From Desulfuromonadaceae bacterium UBA5613 (lineage in GTDB: Bacteria > Desulfobacterota > Desulfuromonadia > Desulfuromonadales > UBA2197), in the NCBI GenBank assembly GCA_002424625.1, contig DIKR01000054.1:5039-15340 (forward strand): a stretch of 10,302 bases of DNA. The letters run 5' to 3'. Positions 6,373 through 10,302 of the stretch are shown piece after piece. The position numbers were made by a program, and so were the translations under genes. Numbering within the stretch: the first letter of the stretch is position 1; each line of letters starts with the position of its first letter. Under the pieces are notes generated by a model. The model had not been told where the DNA came from. It searched no databases and worked only from the letters and a program-made list of their open reading frames with translations.

Positions 6373-7539
6373 TCACTCCTGCCGCAACGCCTCGACAATT
6401 GTCATCCGCGCTGCCCGCAGCGCCGGCAGGATACCGCCGAGCAGCCCCATGACCAAGGCAAAGAGCAATGATTGCATGGCGATCGTTGGGGTGAGGATAA
6501 AGCCGAAGGAGAATTCCGAGAAGGTCTGCCAATTGAGGGTGTTGATGGTGAGAAACTGCAGCAGACTGGCGCCAGCGACGCCGCCGATGCCGCCGACCCC
6601 ACCCAGGAGGAGGGCTTCGGCGATAAAGGCGATGAGGATCTCCGGACGGGTGAAACCGAGGGCGCGCAGGGTGCCGATCTCGCTGGTGCGACCCGCAACG
6701 GCCGCATACATGGTGATCATGGCGCCGATAATCGCCCCGAGGGAGAAGACCACTGTCAGCGTCAGGCCGAGGATGCGCAGAAATTTGGCCATCGCCTCGG
6801 ATTGATCGGCGTAGTAGCGGGTCTCGCGCCGCGCTTCGAGGGTCAGGCGGGGATCGCTCTCCAGTTCCGTCTTCAGATCGGGAAAGAGTCCGGCTTCGCG
6901 CAGCCGGAAGGTCAGCGACGAATAGACCGGCCGGCGAAAGGCCGCCATCAACTGATCGGCATCGCCCCAGAGTTCGGAGTTGAAGGCGGTGGTGCCGGCA
7001 TCGAAGACCCCCACCACCTGCCAGTCACGCAGTGCGAAGCGTACAGTCTCACCAAGACCGCCGCCCTGAAAGCGCCGGGCAATACTGGCCCCGGCCACAA
7101 CTTCGCTTGAGCCGGGCTGCGGCAGGCGACCGGCGATCAACCGCACCTGCGGCCGCAACTGGAGAGCAACATCATTGGTGCCGCGCACGACGATGTTGGC
7201 CGACTGGCCGCTGTCACGGCGCAGCAGGTTGATGATCACCACCAGCTCCTTGACCAGCAACGGCGCGCCGTTTGCGCCGATCGCCACCTCCGGCCGGCTC
7301 TCGACAATCGCCGCCTGCCCCCGTTCCACCGCGCTCTGCACCTCGGAATTGGCACTGGTGCGGGTCATGATGACATTGTCGTAGGAACCGGTGGCGACCA
7401 GGGTGCGGTTCAATCCTTCACCGAGCATCAGCGTGGCAGCAAAGACAAAGACGACTAGCGCCATCCCGGCGGCGGTGAGGACCGTGGTCAGGCGCCGCGT
7501 CCAGAGATTGCGCAACGAATAGGCAAAGGGGACAGGCAT
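6373..7539 (-). CDS. FtsX/MacB-like ABC transporter permease, second of the pair
   Basis: This is an inner-membrane permease of the MacB/LolC/FtsX superfamily, 388 residues. It shows the expected layout of one N-terminal membrane helix (about 20-42, after the basic LRNLWTRRL), a large periplasmic domain (about 45-255) and three C-terminal helices (about 258-285, 305-330, 350-375). The superfamily signature GRTSEIGTLRALGFTRPEI sits in the cytoplasmic loop between the second and third helices, where the ATPase couples. The C-terminus PALRAARMTIVEALRQE is typical. It has no fused ATPase domain, unlike MacB itself, so it must use the ATPase encoded two genes upstream. Its start overlaps the stop of the first permease by one base (TGATG), with GGAGG eight bases upstream, so translation is coupled. 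These systems export peptides, lipids or drugs by pushing substrate through the adaptor from the periplasmic side; the substrate here is unknown. Confidence 0.93.
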   Translation of the reverse strand: MPVPFAYSLRNLWTRRLTTVLTAAGMALVVFVFAATLMLGEGLNRTLVATGSYDNVIMTRTSANSEVQSAVERGQAAIVESRPEVAIGANGAPLLVKELVVIINLLRRDSGQSANIVVRGTNDVALQLRPQVRLIAGRLPQPGSSEVVAGASIARRFQGGGLGETVRFALRDWQVVGVFDAGTTAFNSELWGDADQLMAAFRRPVYSSLTFRLREAGLFPDLKTELESDPRLTLEARRETRYYADQSEAMAKFLRILGLTLTVVFSLGAIIGAMITMYAAVAGRTSEIGTLRALGFTRPEILIAFIAEALLLGGVGGIGGVAGASLLQFLTINTLNWQTFSEFSFGFILTPTIAMQSLLFALVMGLLGGILPALRAARMTIVEALRQE

Positions 7540-8696
7540 CAGCCGACCCTCCGCAAGCCCTCGGCAATGCGGATCGTTGCCCCGCGCCAGGTCGGGAGGA
7601 CCGCCGCGGCCACGCCGATGCCGAGGCTGGCGAGGGCTTCGTAGATCAACGTCTTCGGCGTGACCGAAAAGAAGGGGAAGTAATCACTGAGCGCGGTTTC
7701 AATCATCTGCGCCGCCGGAAAGGTCAAAACAATGCCGATGGCGCCGCCCAACAGGGCGATGGCGATCGATTCGCCGCAGATGATCCCGGCGATGTGACCA
7801 GGGCCAAAACCGATGGTCTTGAGGGTGGCATATTCGGCGGTCCGCTCGCGAGCGGTCATCGCCATGGTATTGGCGGCGACGACCATGATAATGGCGATCA
7901 CCACATAAGAAACGATCTCGATGACGATGAGGATCGCTTCGGTCATGGCGAGGAAGTTAAGATGAAAAGTTTCTTCGGTCTCGGTGATGGTCTCGGCCAG
8001 AGAGTTTTTAAAGCTGCGGTCAATGGTCTCGGATACCGTCGCCGCCACCTCGGGACGGCTCACTCCGACCATGAAGAAGCCGGTTTGATCCGCCTGCTCC
8101 GGCGCTGTCATGCGCAACTTTTCGTTGAAATAATCCCAGTGAAAGATGAAGCCGCGCTCGTCGACGGTCTTGTCCTTGCCCCGATAAATCGCCTGCAGGA
8201 TGAATTCCCAATCGCCGGGATAGATGGTGCCGCGCAGGACAATGGGATCGCCGAGCTTCCAGCCAAAACGATTGGCGAGACTGGCGCCGACCATGCACCC
8301 CTTGCGCTCGCGGAAAAAAGCGTCGCGCTGCGGTGGCGGGACGACCATTTCCGGATAAAGAGCGAGATAGTTGCGCGGCTCCACCGCATAGCTGGCAAAG
8401 AAGTTTTTTTCGTCGATATAGATGCCGCCAAACCAGACACCGTGGGCAACGCGGGTGACGCCGGGGAGCTGACGGATGCGTTCGAGGTAGGCGATCGGCA
8501 GGGGGAAGATCAGCGAAGTGGCGTTTCGCGTCACCAGTCGGATCGGCGAAGCATGCTTCATCCCCTCTTCCCAAAGTCCGGTGAGGGTCCGCAACATGCC
8601 GAAAGCAAGAATGGCGATGGCGACCCCGACGACGGTGAGGAGGGAGCGCAAACGATGGCGGAAGACGTTGCGCAGGATCAGCTTAAGGATGAACAT
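7539..8696 (-). CDS. FtsX/MacB-like ABC transporter permease, first of the pair
   Basis: This permease has 385 residues and the same topology as its downstream partner: a basic N-terminus (LRNVFRHRLRS), a first helix (about 18-38), a periplasmic domain (about 40-255) and three C-terminal helices (about 258-282, 303-328, 348-372). The coupling-loop signature reads ARERTAEYATLKTIGFGPGHI, equivalent to the partner's GRTSEIGTLRALGF, and the C-terminus is PTWRGATIRIAEGLRR. The two periplasmic domains look unrelated by eye; this one carries aromatic-rich segments such as YIDEKNFFASY and FIFHWDYFNEKL. The functional unit is therefore probably a heterodimer, as in LolCE, and not a MacB-type homodimer. 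The gene starts nine bases after the ATPase stop, with only a weak ribosome-binding site (GGAA). It ends by overlapping the next permease by one base. Confidence 0.93.
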   Translation of the reverse strand: MFILKLILRNVFRHRLRSLLTVVGVAIAILAFGMLRTLTGLWEEGMKHASPIRLVTRNATSLIFPLPIAYLERIRQLPGVTRVAHGVWFGGIYIDEKNFFASYAVEPRNYLALYPEMVVPPPQRDAFFRERKGCMVGASLANRFGWKLGDPIVLRGTIYPGDWEFILQAIYRGKDKTVDERGFIFHWDYFNEKLRMTAPEQADQTGFFMVGVSRPEVAATVSETIDRSFKNSLAETITETEETFHLNFLAMTEAILIVIEIVSYVVIAIIMVVAANTMAMTARERTAEYATLKTIGFGPGHIAGIICGESIAIALLGGAIGIVLTFPAAQMIETALSDYFPFFSVTPKTLIYEALASLGIGVAAAVLPTWRGATIRIAEGLRRVG

Positions 8697-8705
8697 GATT
8701 CCGGC

Positions 8706-9386
8706 TCACATCAACACCCCCTTCTCCAGCTGCCGCACCACATGCGCCTTGTCGGCGGCGCGGGGATCGTGGGTGACCATGATCACCGTCTTGCCGAAGT
8801 CGTGCACCAGCTTCTCCAGCAACTCCAGCACCTCTTCGGCGGAGTGGCGGTCAAGGTCGCCGGTCGGTTCGTCAGCGACGATAATGCTCGGGTCGGCAAC
8901 GAGGGCGCGGGCAATGGCGACGCGCTGCTGCTGGCCGCCGGAGAGCTGACCGGGATAATGATCGCTGCGGTCCGCCAGGCCGACCAGACCAAGGACGAGC
9001 TCAACGTGGTCGCGGCGTTGCTGCCGGGGGAGATCGGTGAGAAGGAGAGGGAGTTCGACATTCTCAAAGGCGGTGAGGACGGGGATGAGGTTGTAGAACT
9101 GGAAGATGAAGCCGATGTGACCGGCGCGCCAGCGCGCCAGCTCCCGTTCCGAGAGGGGACGGATATCGATACCGCCGACCTCGAGACGGCCGGAATCGGC
9201 GGAGTCGATGCCGGCGATGAGATTAAGCAGGGTGCTCTTTCCCGAGCCCGACGGCCCCATCAGGGCGAGGAATTCGCCGGCCGGGATGTCGAGGGAGAGA
9301 TTGTCGAGGACGGGGATAATCTGGTCGCCGCGCCGGTAGGACTTGGACAGATCGCGGATCAGTACCAGCGGCGGGGTGGTCGTCAC
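8706..9386 (-). CDS. ABC transporter ATP-binding protein of the MacB/LolD type
   Basis: This is the cytoplasmic ATPase that drives the two FtsX-like permeases, 226 residues, normal for LolD-type subunits. All catalytic elements are intact: A-loop Tyr17, Walker A GPSGSGKST (44-52), Q-loop Gln96 in FIFQFYNLIP, signature LSGGQQQR (148-155), Walker B IIVADE (168-173) followed by the D-loop region GDLD, and switch His206 in VTHD. The stretch NLIPVLTAFENVELPLLL is typical of the MacB/LolD subfamily as opposed to nutrient importers. The start is GTG, not ATG. It overlaps the adaptor stop codon by four bases (GTGA), and AGGTG lies a few bases upstream inside the adaptor gene. The permease gene follows after nine bases. 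Confidence 0.96.
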   Translation of the reverse strand: MTTTPPLVLIRDLSKSYRRGDQIIPVLDNLSLDIPAGEFLALMGPSGSGKSTLLNLIAGIDSADSGRLEVGGIDIRPLSERELARWRAGHIGFIFQFYNLIPVLTAFENVELPLLLTDLPRQQRRDHVELVLGLVGLADRSDHYPGQLSGGQQQRVAIARALVADPSIIVADEPTGDLDRHSAEEVLELLEKLVHDFGKTVIMVTHDPRAADKAHVVRQLEKGVLM

Positions 9387-10302
9387 GGCTGCACCTGCGT
9401 CACTCGCCGGCCGTCGCGCATCTTTTCCAGGGGGCGCAGCACCACCTTCTCGCCGGCAACGATGCCGGAGCGGACCTCGATCTGATCGCCAAGGCTCGGG
9501 CCGAGGACAACGGGAACCGCCCGCACCCGCGTGCCGTCGAGGCGATAAACGATCTTGCGGCCACCATCGTCCTGTACGGCCGCCGGCGGGATAACCAGCT
9601 TCGGAACTTCTTCAGCAGTTGTCAGCGGCCGGTCAAGGATCGCCACCCGCGCACTCATCTCCGGCAAAACGCGGGGGTCGAGTTCGGCAAAGCGCACCTT
9701 GACCATCACCGTCGCCTTGCTGCGATCGGCGGTCGGGACGATCGTCACCAGTTCGCCGCGAAAACGCTGCTCCGGGATGGCGTCAAGGATGATTTCGCAG
9801 GGCTGGCCGGGATGGATGCGGCTGAGATTGGCTTCAGAGACGTCGGCTTCGATCTGCAGCGAGGAAAGGTCGGCAATCGTCACCACCGCTGACTTGGCAT
9901 TTGCCGCCGCCCCGAGCGGGGTAACAATGTCGCCGAGATCGGCATTTTTGGTCAACACCACGGCATCGAAGGGGGCACGGATGCGGGTGTTATCGAGGGC
10001 GACTTCGGCGCCGCGCACCCCGGCCCGAGCCACGGCGATATTCGCGGTGGCCGCCTGCACCGTGGCCCGACTCCGCTCCAGCCGCGTCAGCGTCGCGTCC
10101 GCCTCGGCCTGGGCGACAAATCCCTGAATGAGAAGGTCGCGCATCCTCTGATCACTGCGCTGCGCATCACGCAGTTCGGCTTCGGCTTCAACCTTCACCG
10201 CTTGTGCCGCGGCATAGCTGGCCTGCGCCTGCTCCAGAGCGGCTGCGGTCTCGCGGTCTTCAAGACGCGCCAGGATCTGTCCGGTCGTCACCCGGCTCCC
10301 CT
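9383..10302 (-). CDS. HlyD/MacA-like periplasmic adaptor (membrane-fusion protein) of the ABC exporter, 5' end cut by window edge
   Basis: About 305 C-terminal residues are present. The frame stays open to the right edge, so the N-terminal membrane anchor or signal peptide and the start of the lipoyl domain are missing. What remains begins in the lipoyl half-motif (GSRVTTGQILARLEDRE). It continues through a long Ala/Glu-rich alpha-hairpin (about 15-95 of the visible part) into the second lipoyl half (TRIRAPFDAVVLTKNADLGDIVTP). The beta-barrel follows (LQIEADVSEANLSRIHPGQP, PEQRFRGELVTIVPTADRSKATVMVKV), then a membrane-proximal segment (LVIPPAAVQDDGG, GIVAGEKVVLRPLEKMRDG). The order matches MacA/HlyD-type adaptors that link an ABC exporter to a TolC-like channel. 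An internal GTG at 10291 is not the real start, since it interrupts the conserved lipoyl motif. The stop overlaps the ATPase start by four bases. Confidence 0.92.
   Translation of the reverse strand, partial: GSRVTTGQILARLEDRETAAALEQAQASYAAAQAVKVEAEAELRDAQRSDQRMRDLLIQGFVAQAEADATLTRLERSRATVQAATANIAVARAGVRGAEVALDNTRIRAPFDAVVLTKNADLGDIVTPLGAAANAKSAVVTIADLSSLQIEADVSEANLSRIHPGQPCEIILDAIPEQRFRGELVTIVPTADRSKATVMVKVRFAELDPRVLPEMSARVAILDRPLTTAEEVPKLVIPPAAVQDDGGRKIVYRLDGTRVRAVPVVLGPSLGDQIEVRSGIVAGEKVVLRPLEKMRDGRRVTQVQP

Noticed and set aside
6305..6373. Possible terminator after the second permease
   Set aside because: The only strong palindrome in the gap is the operator, which is AT-rich and not followed by a T-run on the transcribed strand. 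The homopolymer next to the stop codon is A, not T, in the transcript.
7794..9485. Long plus-strand open frame of 563 codons opposite the ABC cassette
   Set aside because: It runs antisense across parts of three conserved genes (adaptor, ATPase, permease) and shows low-complexity Asp/Gly/Glu/His-rich composition without motifs. A coding role is not supported.

Overview
The window is a dense block of two tripartite efflux systems. All genes lie on the minus strand, so transcription runs from high to low coordinates. Base composition is moderately GC-rich. The double-membrane efflux architecture (two periplasmic adaptors, an outer-membrane channel lipoprotein, an AcrB-type pump) points to a Gram-negative proteobacterium. 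A Desulfuromonadales/Geobacter-like or related lineage is my impression only; no rRNA or other taxonomic marker is present. There are no tRNAs, insertion sequences, CRISPR arrays or phage genes, and no non-coding gap longer than 100 bases.

Region 1 (10302 down to 6373) is an ABC-type efflux cassette of the MacAB/LolCDE superfamily. In order of transcription it holds a HlyD-family membrane-fusion protein cut by the right edge, a MacB/LolD-type ATPase with GTG start, and two different FtsX-like permeases. The reading frames overlap by 4 and 1 bases or are separated by 9 bases, so they almost certainly form one operon whose promoter lies outside the window. No outer-membrane channel gene of its own is visible.

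Region 2 (6363 down to 1) is a self-contained RND multidrug-efflux operon: a TetR-family repressor, an AcrA-like lipoprotein adaptor, an AcrB-like inner-membrane pump, and an OprM-like outer-membrane channel cut by the left edge. A sigma70-like promoter precedes tetR. Two identical copies of a palindrome (GAATGAA-TG-TTCATTC) lie 624 bp apart. One sits just downstream of the tetR -10 box, and the other sits between tetR and the adaptor gene. This is the arrangement expected of an autoregulated local repressor that also controls the pump.

The expected mode of action is that the repressor senses a small molecule, releases both operators, and the adaptor, pump and channel are made together. The pump uses proton motive force to export amphiphilic compounds across both membranes. 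The neighbouring ABC system may borrow the same outer-membrane channel, but that is inference. I found no evidence for a new kind of system. The points most worth a second look are the duplicated operator, two start-site corrections, a substitution in the pump's phenylalanine-rich binding pocket, and an odd lipobox in the channel protein.
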